A DNA stretch of 39,640 nt from Azospirillaceae bacterium (GCA_031291675.1 JARLIO010000039.1:1-39640); one strand, 5' to 3'. Shown: positions 16,135-25,036, counted from the stretch's first letter. Made by a program: numbers and translations. Notes: a model not told the origin generated them from the letters alone.

Positions 16135-17253
16135 TCAGGCCGCCGCGTAACGGTAGCTGACCAGATAGGGATCCGGCCGCACGGCGCTGGGAGATTCCTC
16201 CAGGATATCAAACAAGCCATGGTCGTTGATACGGCCGATGCGCGGCCATAGGAAGGTGTGGTTGTTGTCGGGGTCGATCATGATGCGACCCTGGGGCGCG
16301 TCGACCTGAAGACCGAGCATGGCCGGAACCAGGCTGTCGGGATCGGCACGGCCGGTCATGCCCAGGGCACCCGCGAAAATGTGGACCTGGAAATAGGCGG
16401 CCTCGGCGCTCATGTTGGTGACCGCGTCGGGACCGAAGCGTCGACGGTAGGCGGCGACGAACCGCCGGTTCGCCGGAGTCTCGACGGTGTGGAAATAAGG
16501 AGCGCCGGTGATGTGGCCGACCGCAGCCTCGCGCGACATCAAGGCGACCTCGGCCTCGCTGGTGGTCAGACTGGCGATCGGAACCGTCCGGGAATCCAGT
16601 CCCGCGGCCCGACAGGCTTCGTAGAGATATCCGGTATTGATGCCGACGACCGTCGAAAAAATGACATCCGGCCGCAGGGCTGCGATCTTGTGGGCGACCG
16701 GATCGAACGCCGCGCGGGACGAATGGATTTCCAGGTAGGCTTCGGACAGGACGCTGCCCCCCATGTCTTCAACCAGTTCACGCATCACCCGGTTGGATTC
16801 CCGCGAGAAAACATAGTCGGAGCCGATGAAACAGAACCGTTTGCCGTGATGATTGATCAGATAGCGGGCGAGCTGGACGCTGCTCTGGTTCGGCGCCGCG
16901 CCGGTATAAATGACATTGGGTGAGTATTCGAAACCTTCGTAGATCGCCGAATAGAACAACAGGGCATTGCGCCGTTCGACCAAGGGGACCACAGGTTTGC
17001 GGCATCGGGAGGTGCAACAGCCGAAGATCACCGAGACGCCGTCATCGGCCAGCAATTGGGTTGCAAACCGGCGATAACCTTCGGGCTCGGAACCGGGGTC
17101 ATAGATGATCGGTTGGATCGGCCGGTCCAGGATACCGCCCGCGGCATTGATTTCTTCGATCGCCAGCAGCGTTGCCTGCAACTGCGTCTGTTCGACGAAC
17201 CCCGTGATTCCCGTCTGGGAAAATAACACACCGACAATCCAGGGTTCGGCCAT
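16135..17253 (-). CDS. amiC: AmiC-like cytoplasmic amide sensor
   Basis: A 372-residue type I binding-protein fold that begins directly with MAEPWIVGVLFSQTGITGFV and has no signal peptide, which marks it as a cytoplasmic sensor of the AmiC type rather than a transporter subunit. Conserved segments include AIEEINAAGGILDRPI, CFIGSDYVFSRESNR and SAEAAYFQVHIFAGAL. The start at 17253 is supported by GAGGA just upstream on the minus strand. It lies immediately before amiR, the classical partner. It presumably senses the same ligand as the periplasmic binding protein at 6624. Confidence 0.85.
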   Translation of the reverse strand: MAEPWIVGVLFSQTGITGFVEQTQLQATLLAIEEINAAGGILDRPIQPIIYDPGSEPEGYRRFATQLLADDGVSVIFGCCTSRCRKPVVPLVERRNALLFYSAIYEGFEYSPNVIYTGAAPNQSSVQLARYLINHHGKRFCFIGSDYVFSRESNRVMRELVEDMGGSVLSEAYLEIHSSRAAFDPVAHKIAALRPDVIFSTVVGINTGYLYEACRAAGLDSRTVPIASLTTSEAEVALMSREAAVGHITGAPYFHTVETPANRRFVAAYRRRFGPDAVTNMSAEAAYFQVHIFAGALGMTGRADPDSLVPAMLGLQVDAPQGRIMIDPDNNHTFLWPRIGRINDHGLFDILEESPSAVRPDPYLVSYRYAAA

Positions 17254-17424
17254 GATGTCCTCAATCTTTGAATGCCGAAAAGCGCTTTGGCCGATAACAC
17301 GCTTTGGAAAACTTGTGGCGGACTTTATCGTTGTGCTTGTTCGGCATCGCGCAATCAGACCCGGAAGGGTGCAGGGTGGAAGGCGACCTGAAGCACTTTT
17401 GTAGAGCAAAATGTCGAACAGGGG

Positions 17425-18816
17425 CTAAAGAAACGACGTCGCGACGACAGGCAGTTCCTGGAGGGCGTGAGCCACGAATTCAAGAGCATTGTGGACGGTG
17501 GTGCGGGATGCCGGTCCCCCAAGGCAAATACGGACCGCTTCAGGCGGCGGGCCGGTCACCGTGAATGCGTCGCTTGCGACCATGCCGATTCCCGTTGTCC
17601 GCATGTGGCCGAGGAACGCCGAGCGCGTCCAACCCTCAGGCAGCGGCAGCCATATGTTGAAGCTGATCGGGTCGGCCTTGAAGCTTCCCGGCAGCAAAAT
17701 TTCCTGTGCGATCACCTGGCGGGCCATCGCTTCCGTTCGAATGAAGCGCAGGAGATGGTCCGCAGTCCCGTCCTCGATCCATCGTGTGGCCAGCGCCACC
17801 GTCAGAGGTGACGCCATGACCGTGGCGGATCTGACCGCAGCCGCGAAATCCCAGCCGGCGCGCACATCGGGAGCCACGACATAGGCGACGCGGAGACCGG
17901 CGCCCATACATTTGGCGAGGCCTGCGATGTACCAGGTGATGTCGGGCGCCACAGTGGCGAGCGGAGCCGGCGCATGGTGCGGAATGAAGCCATAAGCGTC
18001 GTCTTCGATGATCGGCACCCGCCACCGTCGGGCGATCGCCGTGATTGCCTCCCGCCGCGGTTCCGACATCGTCAGCGTCGTCGGATTTTGTAGAGTAGGA
18101 TTGAGATAGAGCGCCTTGGGCGACATCGTGGCGCAGCTTGCCGAGAACGCATCGGGGTCGATGCCTTCCTCATCCATTGGCAAGCCGATCAGAGAAAGAC
18201 TGAGCTGGGCCGCAATCGAACGCACGCCGGGATAAGTGATGTGTTCGCTCAGGAGCACTTGGCCGGGTTTTGCCAGGATGCCGAGAATTCCGGCCAGCGC
18301 CGCATGTGTACCAGGCGTGATGAAGATGCGTTCCTGCGTCGGCAAGACCGCGCGGCGGCCGAGCCAGAGAGACGCCGCTTCCTTGTCTGCCGGTCCGCCA
18401 CCGAAACCCTGATAGCGCAGGAGCGAGACGAGATCGCGGCCAACCGTTTCCAGTCCCGCTTGCATTCGTCCCACGAGTTCCGGCTCATTCGGTTCCGGCG
18501 GGAGGTTCATGGAAAGGTCGATGATTTCCGTCCGTGGACGTCCCGATAAAACCGGAACAGGCCGAGCCTTCGGCGTTGCGAGGACGAACGTGCCCTGACC
18601 TGTGCGCGATTCGATGAGCCCGCGTTTTTGCGCTTCCACATAGCCGCGCGCAACCGTCGTGAAATCGACGCAGAGTCGCTGCGCGAGCCTGCGCTGTGAC
18701 GGCATCCGGTCGCCGGCCACCAGCCGGCCACTTTGGACTCCGGCGGCAATGCAGTCGGCAAGGGCAAGATAGCAAGGTTTGTCGGAAGTCGAGAGATCCG
18801 GGGTCCAGTCGTGCAT
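17425..18816 (-). CDS. MocR-family regulator (GntR helix-turn-helix fused to aminotransferase fold)
   Basis: A 463-residue fusion. Residues about 10-80 form a GntR winged helix (GDRMPSQRRLAQRLCVDFTT; RGLIESRTGQGTFV). The rest is a class I aminotransferase-like domain with NPTLQNPTT (about 239-247), EDDAYG (271-276) and the PLP lysine Lys302 in GLAKCMGAGLRVAYVV. MocR proteins use PLP plus an amino compound as effector. It is divergent from the Nit1C cluster and is the obvious candidate local regulator, though this is inferred only from position. Start choice is uncertain; 18864 (ATG) and 18873 (GTG) add 16-19 residues, and none has a strong ribosome binding site. Confidence 0.82.
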   Translation of the reverse strand: MHDWTPDLSTSDKPCYLALADCIAAGVQSGRLVAGDRMPSQRRLAQRLCVDFTTVARGYVEAQKRGLIESRTGQGTFVLATPKARPVPVLSGRPRTEIIDLSMNLPPEPNEPELVGRMQAGLETVGRDLVSLLRYQGFGGGPADKEAASLWLGRRAVLPTQERIFITPGTHAALAGILGILAKPGQVLLSEHITYPGVRSIAAQLSLSLIGLPMDEEGIDPDAFSASCATMSPKALYLNPTLQNPTTLTMSEPRREAITAIARRWRVPIIEDDAYGFIPHHAPAPLATVAPDITWYIAGLAKCMGAGLRVAYVVAPDVRAGWDFAAAVRSATVMASPLTVALATRWIEDGTADHLLRFIRTEAMARQVIAQEILLPGSFKADPISFNIWLPLPEGWTRSAFLGHMRTTGIGMVASDAFTVTGPPPEAVRICLGGPASRTTVHNALEFVAHALQELPVVATSFL

Positions 18817-18962
18817 CGGGAACAATCGGTTGGAAATGTGGAATTGACGATATTGCGTTGCCATCCCTGGCACCAGCCCCCCGCGGGCCAGCCGTTGTCA
18901 TTTTGGCTGTCGGCGGCGGGCGGCAGCCCGCACCCGCTCGGGGTGACCCCCGATCGCCCTCC

Positions 18963-19017
18963 ATTTTGACAAAAACAAAGGGGTCTGGGGCATGGCCCCC
19001 GTTGGGTTTGGGCGAAA
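18963..19017. repeat. dispersed intergenic repeat, family 1, copy 2
   Basis: This matches 153-207 at 54 of 55 positions in the same orientation. The following bases complete a hairpin TTGGGC-GAAA-GCCCAA, which uses a GNRA tetraloop and is missing from copy 1, so this copy looks more intact. The sequence also contains GGGGC-ATG-GCCCC. Two stable hairpins in an intergenic repeat suggest a REP-like or small mobile palindromic unit. Confidence 0.85.
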
Positions 19018-19311
19018 GCCCAACGCGTCGTCGCCACCATGAGAACCGCTGCACTCGGGCAAGAGGCGATTGATGATTGACTGGAATAATGACGGTACGA
19101 TCATCGGGGTGTCAATGAGGGAATGACCGGTTCCAGGATCGCTCCCTTTCAAAATACGCCGAAATGCCTGCGGCAATCCCGGATCACAGCGTCGTGAAAA
19201 CGGTCAAATGCGGAAAAACCAGGCAGGGCGACGCCCGGTTAATGGGCAGAGGGACTGCATGAATGACTGGATTGATATTGCTCATTTGAGACATTCCAAG
19301 GAGTCAATTGA

Positions 19312-19328
19312 CTGGCATATTGCTTGCA
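19312..19328 (+). promoter_or_regulatory. sigma-54 (RpoN) promoter of the Nit1C cluster
   Basis: CTGGCATATTGCTTGCA fits the -24/-12 consensus YTGGCACG-N4-TTGCW: the invariant GG (19314-19315) and GC (19326-19327) are present at the exact spacing. Transcription should begin near 19339, about 54 bases before the first gene. RpoN dependence fits nitrogen-starvation control of this cluster. Confidence 0.72.
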
Positions 19329-19392
19329 CACCTCTCTGTCGGCGATGCGGTCGCTTCCGCAGCCCTTCAAGCAGTTTTGAGAGAGGTGACAT

Positions 19393-19875
19393 ATGCCTGC
19401 CGTGACCAAACCAGCAAATCAGAAAGGCGACTTTCTGGTCGATTACGAGTCCAAGGTTTTCGAGGATGTCAAAGCCGCGCCGGGTGAAAAGGCGCTGGTG
19501 ACATTTCATACGGTCGCCTTTGAAGGTTCGATCGGATTCGTCAATCTGCTCCAGGCGTCGCGCCTCATTCAAAAGGGATTCGAAACCTCCGTCTTGCTTT
19601 ATGGCCCGGGCGTGACGCTCGGCGTCCAGCGCGGTTTCCCCAAACTTGGCGACGAGGCCTTTCCGGGGCATCTCAATTTCAACAACCGAATTGAAAAGAT
19701 CCTCAGCGATGGCGGCAAGGTCTATGCCTGCCGCTTCGCGCTACAGGCGCTTTATGGCCACGGCGAAGGTGCTTTGATTCCCGGTGTCATCCCGATCAAT
19801 CCGCTCGACGTGCTCGATATCGTCCTCCTGCATCGCAAAGAGAACGCCTTCATTCTCGATACCTGGACGCTCTGA
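19393..19875 (+). CDS. MSMEG_0572/Sll0783-family nitrogen starvation response protein
   Basis: A 160-residue protein. The core [40 protein letters not shown] and the tail [11 protein letters not shown] match the MSMEG_0572/Sll0783 family, the usual first gene of Nit1C clusters. The alternating strand/helix pattern and ligand-pocket style resemble DsrE-like folds; that is my inference. The biochemical role is unknown. In Synechocystis the homologue is reported as nitrogen-starvation induced. A GAGAGGTGA ribosome binding site precedes the ATG. Confidence 0.85.
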   Translation: MPAVTKPANQKGDFLVDYESKVFEDVKAAPGEKALVTFHTVAFEGSIGFVNLLQASRLIQKGFETSVLLYGPGVTLGVQRGFPKLGDEAFPGHLNFNNRIEKILSDGGKVYACRFALQALYGHGEGALIPGVIPINPLDVLDIVLLHRKENAFILDTWTL

Positions 19876-19953
19876 CGCCGTCGGTCGTGGTCGGGAGGTT
19901 CCTTCACAGAGCTTTCCGCCCGGCCGGACCGTCCAACCGAAGATGGCCGTTGA

Positions 19954-20970
19954 ATGACCTGCAAAACCATAATTCGCGCCGCCGCATGCCAGATCGCTCC
20001 CGATCTCACGTCACGCGACAAAACGCTTGCGAAGGTCCTGAACGCGATCGCGGAGGCCGCCGCCAAAGGCGTCGATCTCATCGTTTTTCCAGAGACCTTC
20101 GTTCCCTGGTATCCGTATTTTTCCTTTGTCCTGCCGCCCGTCCTTTCGGGCCGCGAGCACTTGCGCCTCTATGCGGAGGCGGTCGCGGTCCCAAGCGCCA
20201 CCACCGATGCGGTCGCCGAAGCCGCGCGCCGCCACGGCATGGTGGTCGTGCTCGGCATCAATGAGCGCGATCATGGTTCACTCTATAATGCCCAGCTCAT
20301 TTTCGATTCCGATGGCACGCTGAAGCTCAAGCGCCGCAAGATCACCCCCACTTTCCATGAGCGAATGATCTGGGGCCAGGGCGACGGGGCCGGGTTGAAG
20401 GTGGTCGAGACGTCGGTTGGCCGTATCGGCGCGCTGGCGTGCTGGGAGCATTATAACCCCCTTGCCCGCTATGCCCTGATGGCGCAACACGAAGAGATTC
20501 ATGTCGCGCAGTTCCCGGGTTCCCTGGTCGGTCCGATCTTCGCCGACCAGATCGAAGTCACGATCCGCCACCACGCGCTGGAATCGGGCTGCTTCGTCGT
20601 CAACGCCACCGGCTGGCTCACCGAGGAACAAATCATCTCGGTCACACCGGAACCCGGCCTGCAAAAGGCGCTCCGGGGCGGTTGCATGACCGCAATCATC
20701 GGGCCGGAAGGTAATCACATCGTCCCGCCGCTGATGCAAGGCGAGGGGCTGCTCATTGCCGATCTTGAACTCGCACTGATCACAAAACGAAAACGGATGA
20801 TGGATTCAGTCGGCCATTACGCCCGCCCGGAACTCCTCAGTCTTAATTTCGACAACCGGCCGGCGACCCCCATCCACGAGACCGTTTCCGCCAACCCCTT
20901 TCGATCCGGGAGTCCCGACCATGAAGCAGATGACGCCAACCGCGTTGCGGGCGGAGGAACTGATCAATGA
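19954..20970 (+). CDS. nitC: Nit6803-type nitrilase of the Nit1C cluster
   Basis: A 338-residue nitrilase-superfamily enzyme with catalytic Glu47 ([10 protein letters not shown]), Lys129 ([12 protein letters not shown]) and Cys163 ([11 protein letters not shown]). The CWEHYNPL sequence after the cysteine is that of true aliphatic nitrilases, unlike the CYDLWFPE of the hydrolase at 13224. It should convert a nitrile to acid and ammonia. Nit1C nitrilases have been genetically linked to growth on cyanide as nitrogen source. The 3' end overlaps the radical SAM gene by 50 bases, so the last ~17 residues are likely a poorly conserved tail. Confidence 0.88.
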   Translation: MTCKTIIRAAACQIAPDLTSRDKTLAKVLNAIAEAAAKGVDLIVFPETFVPWYPYFSFVLPPVLSGREHLRLYAEAVAVPSATTDAVAEAARRHGMVVVLGINERDHGSLYNAQLIFDSDGTLKLKRRKITPTFHERMIWGQGDGAGLKVVETSVGRIGALACWEHYNPLARYALMAQHEEIHVAQFPGSLVGPIFADQIEVTIRHHALESGCFVVNATGWLTEEQIISVTPEPGLQKALRGGCMTAIIGPEGNHIVPPLMQGEGLLIADLELALITKRKRMMDSVGHYARPELLSLNFDNRPATPIHETVSANPFRSGSPDHEADDANRVAGGGTDQ

Positions 20971-22060
20971 GCTGCAGTCCTTCGGAGTCCGGCTCATCGA
21001 CCCGAAAGCGGGTGCGGAGAGCCGGCGTGGCGGGGCGGGGCCGTCGGATCACAAGGCGTTGACCATCGATGGCATGACCGTCATGGTGCCGGTCCACACC
21101 GCATCGGCCTTCGAGAGCCCCTATCTGGTCGAACAACCCGATGTTCGGGGCCGCAGCCGCGTGTTGCGTCACGGCGTACCGGTTGGAGCTGTGTCATTTC
21201 CGCGGCGGCCCAAATTCTACGATCTCGAGACCGCGGATGGCATCGCCTATTCGAAGATCGCCGTGCTGCACGGGGCCGATGTGCTGGCGACGACGGTGCT
21301 TCAGACCTGCATTCGTTACCAGAGCCGCACCAAAACCTGCCGCTTTTGCGCGATCGGGCAATCTCTGGCCGCGGGGCGCACCATCGAACGCAAGACGCCC
21401 GCCCAACTTGCCGAAGTCGCGAAGGCCGCCGTCGCGCTCGATGGCGTCAAACATATGGTGATGACGACCGGAACGCCGCCCGGTGGCGACCGCGGCGCTG
21501 CGATCCTTGCCGAGAGTGCGGCGGCCGTGAAGGCGGCGGTCAATCTTCCCATTCAGGTCCAGTGCGAGCCGCCCGAAGAGGACATCTGGTTTGAGCGCCT
21601 GCGCGAGGCTGGTGCCGACTCCCTCGGCATGCATCTGGAGGCTGTTACCGATGACGTCCGCCACCGGGTCATGCCCGGCAAGGCGCAGGTTTCCGTCGAG
21701 CGCTATTTCTCGGCCTTCGAAGCCGCGGTGCCGGTCTTTGGGCGCGGCCAGGTCTCGACCTATATCCTGGCCGGTCTCGGCGATACGCGTGAAGATATCC
21801 TGGGCGTCTGTCAGCGCCTTATCGAATTCGGGGTCTATCCTTTCGTTGTCCCGTTCGTCCCGATCTCCGGGACGCCGCTCGAAAGCCATCCGACGCCATC
21901 GCCGGCTTTCATGAATTCTCTTCTCGGGCCGCTTGCCGCGATGCTGATTGCCGGCGGCCTCACCTCGACCGATGTGAAGGCGGGCTGTGCCAAATGCGGT
22001 GCCTGCTCGGCGCTCGCCACCTATGAGCGCGGTCAGGCCGTGCGCGGACCCAAGGCATGA
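20921..22060 (+). CDS. MSMEG_0568-family radical SAM protein
   Basis: A 379-residue member of the Nit1C radical SAM family. The presumed [4Fe-4S]-binding cysteines are Cys130, Cys140 and Cys143, spaced C-x9-C-x2-C rather than the standard C-x3-C-x2-C. A second trio, Cys356, Cys359 and Cys362 ([11 protein letters not shown]), near the C-terminus could bind an auxiliary cluster. A TIM-barrel middle is visible ([30 protein letters not shown]). The substrate is unknown. GGGAG precedes the ATG. The gene overlaps the nitrilase end (50 bases) and the acetyltransferase start (4 bases). Confidence 0.87.
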   Translation: MKQMTPTALRAEELINELQSFGVRLIDPKAGAESRRGGAGPSDHKALTIDGMTVMVPVHTASAFESPYLVEQPDVRGRSRVLRHGVPVGAVSFPRRPKFYDLETADGIAYSKIAVLHGADVLATTVLQTCIRYQSRTKTCRFCAIGQSLAAGRTIERKTPAQLAEVAKAAVALDGVKHMVMTTGTPPGGDRGAAILAESAAAVKAAVNLPIQVQCEPPEEDIWFERLREAGADSLGMHLEAVTDDVRHRVMPGKAQVSVERYFSAFEAAVPVFGRGQVSTYILAGLGDTREDILGVCQRLIEFGVYPFVVPFVPISGTPLESHPTPSPAFMNSLLGPLAAMLIAGGLTSTDVKAGCAKCGACSALATYERGQAVRGPKA

Positions 22061-22596
22061 TCGTCGAGCCCTTCAAACCCTTCATCGCCAGCGGATATCA
22101 GGTGAAATACGCGACCGAGGACTGGGAACGCCGCGGCGCGGCGGCACTCCGCCGGGCGGTGTTCTGTGACGAGCAACATCTTTTCGAGGAGGATGACCGC
22201 GATGCGATCGACGATATCGCGACGCCGATCGTCGCGCTGTCCATGCTGGGGATCACCGCCGACATCGTTGTCGGTACGGTCCGCATCCATGAGGAGAGTC
22301 CGGGACTCTGGTGGGGATCACGCCTCGCCGTGGCGCCAGACTACCGGAGAGTGGGCGCGCTCGGTGCCGCTCTGATCCGTCTCGCCGTCTCGTCGGCGCA
22401 TGCGCGGGGCTGCCACCGCTTCCTCGCCCATGTGCAAAGCCAGAACGCGCTCTTATTTCGGCGGCTGCATTGGGAGACGCTCGGACTCGTCGAATTGCGG
22501 GGCCGGCCGCATCACCGCATGCAGGCCGATCTCACCTTCTATCCGCCTTTTCCAACCCCGGACATCGGTTTCCTCGCCGTGAGGAAAGCGGCATGA
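22057..22596 (+). CDS. MSMEG_0567/Sll0786-family GNAT acetyltransferase
   Basis: A 179-residue GNAT-fold protein. The acetyl-CoA-binding region is around residues 88-106 (SRLAVAPDYRRVGALGAAL), preceded by the strand VGTVRIHEE. An N-terminal YKYATEDWERR-like segment (here VKYATEDWERRGAAALRR) is typical of the family. It probably transfers an acetyl group to an intermediate of the Nit1C pathway. The start overlaps the preceding stop by four bases (ATGA). Confidence 0.85.
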   Translation: MIVEPFKPFIASGYQVKYATEDWERRGAAALRRAVFCDEQHLFEEDDRDAIDDIATPIVALSMLGITADIVVGTVRIHEESPGLWWGSRLAVAPDYRRVGALGAALIRLAVSSAHARGCHRFLAHVQSQNALLFRRLHWETLGLVELRGRPHHRMQADLTFYPPFPTPDIGFLAVRKAA

Positions 22597-23579
22597 CGAC
22601 CGGAGCCCTCGATCTTTTCCGGTTGGCCGAGACATTGCGCGCCAGTCGCGGCATCGCGGCCAAGGCCGATATCGCGACCGCGGCGCGTCGGCTGGGGCTT
22701 GGCGCCTCGACGGTTATCCCGGTCGGAGACGACTGCGCGGCACTGCCCGACGGCGACGGCTATACATTGCTGGCGATTGAAGGTTTCATGAACGAATTCG
22801 TCGCTGGTGATCCGTGGTTCGCCGGCTGGTGCGGCGTCATGGTGAATGTCTCCGACGTCGCAGCGATGGGCGGTCGTCCGATCGCAGTGGTCGATGCGCT
22901 TTGGGCTCGGGATCAAGAAAATGCGGGTGCAATCCTTGACGGCATGAAGGCGGCATCCGAGCGCTTCGGCGTTCCCATCGTCGGTGGCCATACGAATCTG
23001 AAGACGGACCGCGCGCAGCTCTCCGTCGCCATCCTGGGCCGGGCGAAGCGGCTGCTGACGAGCTTCCACGCGAAGCCCGGCGACCGCCTTCTCGCCGCGG
23101 TCGATTTGCGGGGTCGCTACCGCGAACCGTTCTCGAACTGGGAGGCGGCAACCGATGCGCCGGCCGAACGGCTACGCGCCGATCTCGAACTGCTGCCGCG
23201 GATTGCCGAGGCGGGCCTGGCCTGTGCCGCGAAGGACATCAGCCAAGGTGGCATCGTCGGCACCGCGGCGATGCTTGCCGAATGTTCGGACGTCGCCGTC
23301 ACCATCGACGTGACGGCGGTGCCGAAGCCGGCGGGGGTGTCGCCGGATCGCTGGCTGCTGACCTTCCCCAGCTTCGGCTATCTGATCGCGGCGTCGCGGG
23401 AAGACACCGCCGCCATTCTCGACCTGTTCGCCGCGCGAGACATTGCCGTCGCGGACATCGGCGGGATTACCGTCGGCAATACGGTGTCCATTACGGACGG
23501 GGTCTCAAGCGAAATGATCTGGGATTTGGGGGCCCGGCCGCTGCTCGGCTTTGGGCCGGCGAAGGGCTGCGCATGGTGA
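22593..23579 (+). CDS. Sll0787-family AIR synthase-like (PurM/ThiL fold) protein
   Basis: A 328-residue protein of the PurM/SelD/ThiL ATP-binding superfamily, with the GDDCAAL motif at residues 45-51 and the pocket strand FAGWCGVMVNVSDVAAMGGRP near 76-96. Such enzymes activate an oxygen (amide, acid or thiocarboxylate) by phosphorylation, so it may drive a condensation or dehydration in the pathway. A GAGGAAA ribosome binding site lies before ATG 22593, and the start overlaps the acetyltransferase stop. Confidence 0.85.
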   Translation: MTTGALDLFRLAETLRASRGIAAKADIATAARRLGLGASTVIPVGDDCAALPDGDGYTLLAIEGFMNEFVAGDPWFAGWCGVMVNVSDVAAMGGRPIAVVDALWARDQENAGAILDGMKAASERFGVPIVGGHTNLKTDRAQLSVAILGRAKRLLTSFHAKPGDRLLAAVDLRGRYREPFSNWEAATDAPAERLRADLELLPRIAEAGLACAAKDISQGGIVGTAAMLAECSDVAVTIDVTAVPKPAGVSPDRWLLTFPSFGYLIAASREDTAAILDLFAARDIAVADIGGITVGNTVSITDGVSSEMIWDLGARPLLGFGPAKGCAW

Positions 23580-24724
23580 CCGGCCGTTCCCTCCGCATCG
23601 CGATCCTCGCCCATTCGACCAATCCACGAGGCGGCGTCGTTCACGCGCTCGCGGTCGCCGACGCGCTTCAGCGTCTCGGCCATGCCCCCGTCGTCCACGC
23701 GCCGGACGCCACGGGTCACGGGTTCTTCCGCCGCACGTTTCATAAGACGGTCTCCGTTCCAGCGACCGCCGTCGTCAGCGCGACAATGCGCGCTCTCGTC
23801 GAAAGCCGCATTGCCGACTACATCCGCTATTTCGAGCAGGATGCCCATCGCGGCTTTGATCTCTATCACGCCCAGGACGGCATTTCCGGGAACGCGCTGG
23901 CGACACTGAAGGAGCGCGGCCTGATCGGCGCCTTCGCACGAACCGTCCATCATGTCGACAGCTTCACGGATGACCTCGTCGCGCGCTTGCAGACCCGTTC
24001 CATCGTCCAGGCCGATCGCCACTTCGCGGTCAGTCGGTTGTGGCGCGAGCGTCTCCATCGGGATTACGGGATCGAGGCCGCCGTGGTCGGCAATGGCGTC
24101 GATCGTAGCGTCTTCTCGTCGGCTCCCGACGACAAGGATCGCGATTTTGGCCGGCATCTCGGTCTTGGCGTCGGACCCGTGTTCCTCGCCATCGGCGGTG
24201 TTGAGGCGCGCAAGAACACGCTGAACATACTGAACGCCTTCGCCCGGATCAGCGCCGTTCGTTCCGATGCGCAGCTCGTGATCGCGGGTGGCGTCTCGCT
24301 GCTCGATCACAGTGCCTATCAGCAAGCGTTCCGCGCGGCGTTGGAGCGCCTTGGCGAGACGGCGGACCGCGTCATCCTTGCCGGCGCGATCGATCAGGCG
24401 GACATGCCGGCGCTCTATCGTCTCGCCGACGCGCTGATCTTTCCCTCGATCACCGAGGGCTTCGGCCTCGTCGCGATCGAGGCGATCGCCTGCGGGACTC
24501 CGGTTGTCACCTCCCGCATCGCGCCTTTCACGGGACATTTCGGTGACAAGGACGTCGTCTGGTGCGATCCGCTCAGTGTCGCCTCCATCGCCGACGCCAT
24601 GTCGCTGATCGTCCAGCCCGAGACCCGGGCGCGGCTTGCAGCGCGCGCCGAGACCGTTCTTGCCCCGCATGACTGGCATCGCGTCGCCGCGGCGCATCTG
24701 CCCGTCTACGAACAAATCCTGTGA
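23573..24724 (+). CDS. MSMEG_0565-family glycosyltransferase (GT4 type)
   Basis: A 383-residue GT-B fold glycosyltransferase. The N-terminal domain carries the glycine-rich TNPRGGVVHALAVADAL, the C-terminal domain VFLAIGGVEARKNTLNILNA and the GT4 E-x7-E motif EGFGLVAIE followed by AIACGTPVVTS. It would glycosylate a small acceptor with a nucleotide sugar in the cytoplasm. The start overlaps the AIR synthase-like stop by 7 bases, keeping it in the coupled block. Confidence 0.85.
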   Translation: MVTGRSLRIAILAHSTNPRGGVVHALAVADALQRLGHAPVVHAPDATGHGFFRRTFHKTVSVPATAVVSATMRALVESRIADYIRYFEQDAHRGFDLYHAQDGISGNALATLKERGLIGAFARTVHHVDSFTDDLVARLQTRSIVQADRHFAVSRLWRERLHRDYGIEAAVVGNGVDRSVFSSAPDDKDRDFGRHLGLGVGPVFLAIGGVEARKNTLNILNAFARISAVRSDAQLVIAGGVSLLDHSAYQQAFRAALERLGETADRVILAGAIDQADMPALYRLADALIFPSITEGFGLVAIEAIACGTPVVTSRIAPFTGHFGDKDVVWCDPLSVASIADAMSLIVQPETRARLAARAETVLAPHDWHRVAAAHLPVYEQIL

Positions 24725-24732
24725 GGCTCACC

Positions 24733-25020
24733 ATGCCTGAAATGCATTTCTTTATCCGCTGGCCCGATGGCGTTCCTGAGAACTGCTATTCGCCGTCCTT
24801 GATCATCAAAGACTATTTTTCGCCGGGCGAGAGCTATCGGGTCGCGGACTTCCTTGAGCGCAGCCGCATCGCTTTGACGATCGCCAGCGACCGGGTACGG
24901 CAAAAGTTTGGTTTTGCCTGTTCGAGCGCCGCCGATCAGTTGGCCCGTATCGAAGCGGGATGCGCCCGTTTTGCCGATCAACCCGACGCCAAGGTGAGCG
25001 TTGAGACATTCCACGAATAA
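24733..25020 (+). CDS. MSMEG_0570-family small protein
   Basis: A 95-residue protein, MPEMHFFIRWPDGVPENCYSPS at the N-terminus, a signature of the MSMEG_0570 family found only in Nit1C clusters. The pattern YSPSLIIKDYFSPGESY ... FLERSRIALTIASDRVRQKFGFACSSA is conserved in style. There is no known fold assignment and no enzyme motif; a small accessory or carrier-like role is possible but not shown. ATG 24733 is chosen over GTG 24721 because GTGAGG provides a ribosome binding site at correct spacing. Confidence 0.8.
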   Translation: MPEMHFFIRWPDGVPENCYSPSLIIKDYFSPGESYRVADFLERSRIALTIASDRVRQKFGFACSSAADQLARIEAGCARFADQPDAKVSVETFHE

Positions 25021-25036
25021 GATGAGGACGACTGCA

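Larger units (their letters stand above)
18817..19392. other. intergenic control region between MocR gene and Nit1C cluster
   Basis: About 575 bases without a gene. It holds repeat family 1 copy 2 (18963-19017), a half-match to the PtxS operator (ACCGGTTCCA at 19126-19135, probably chance), a duplicated TGACTGG...TATTGCT motif (19264 and 19309) and a sigma-54 promoter (19312-19328). I could not identify a convincing NtrC palindrome. Confidence 0.6.

Noticed and set aside
17274-17291. Palindrome AAAGCGCTTT just before amiC as an operator
   Set aside because: Only ten bases are symmetrical and the flanks do not extend the symmetry; no partner site was seen.
19264-19283. A second sigma-54 promoter upstream of the main one
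   Set aside because: The GG-to-GC spacing is one base short of the requirement.
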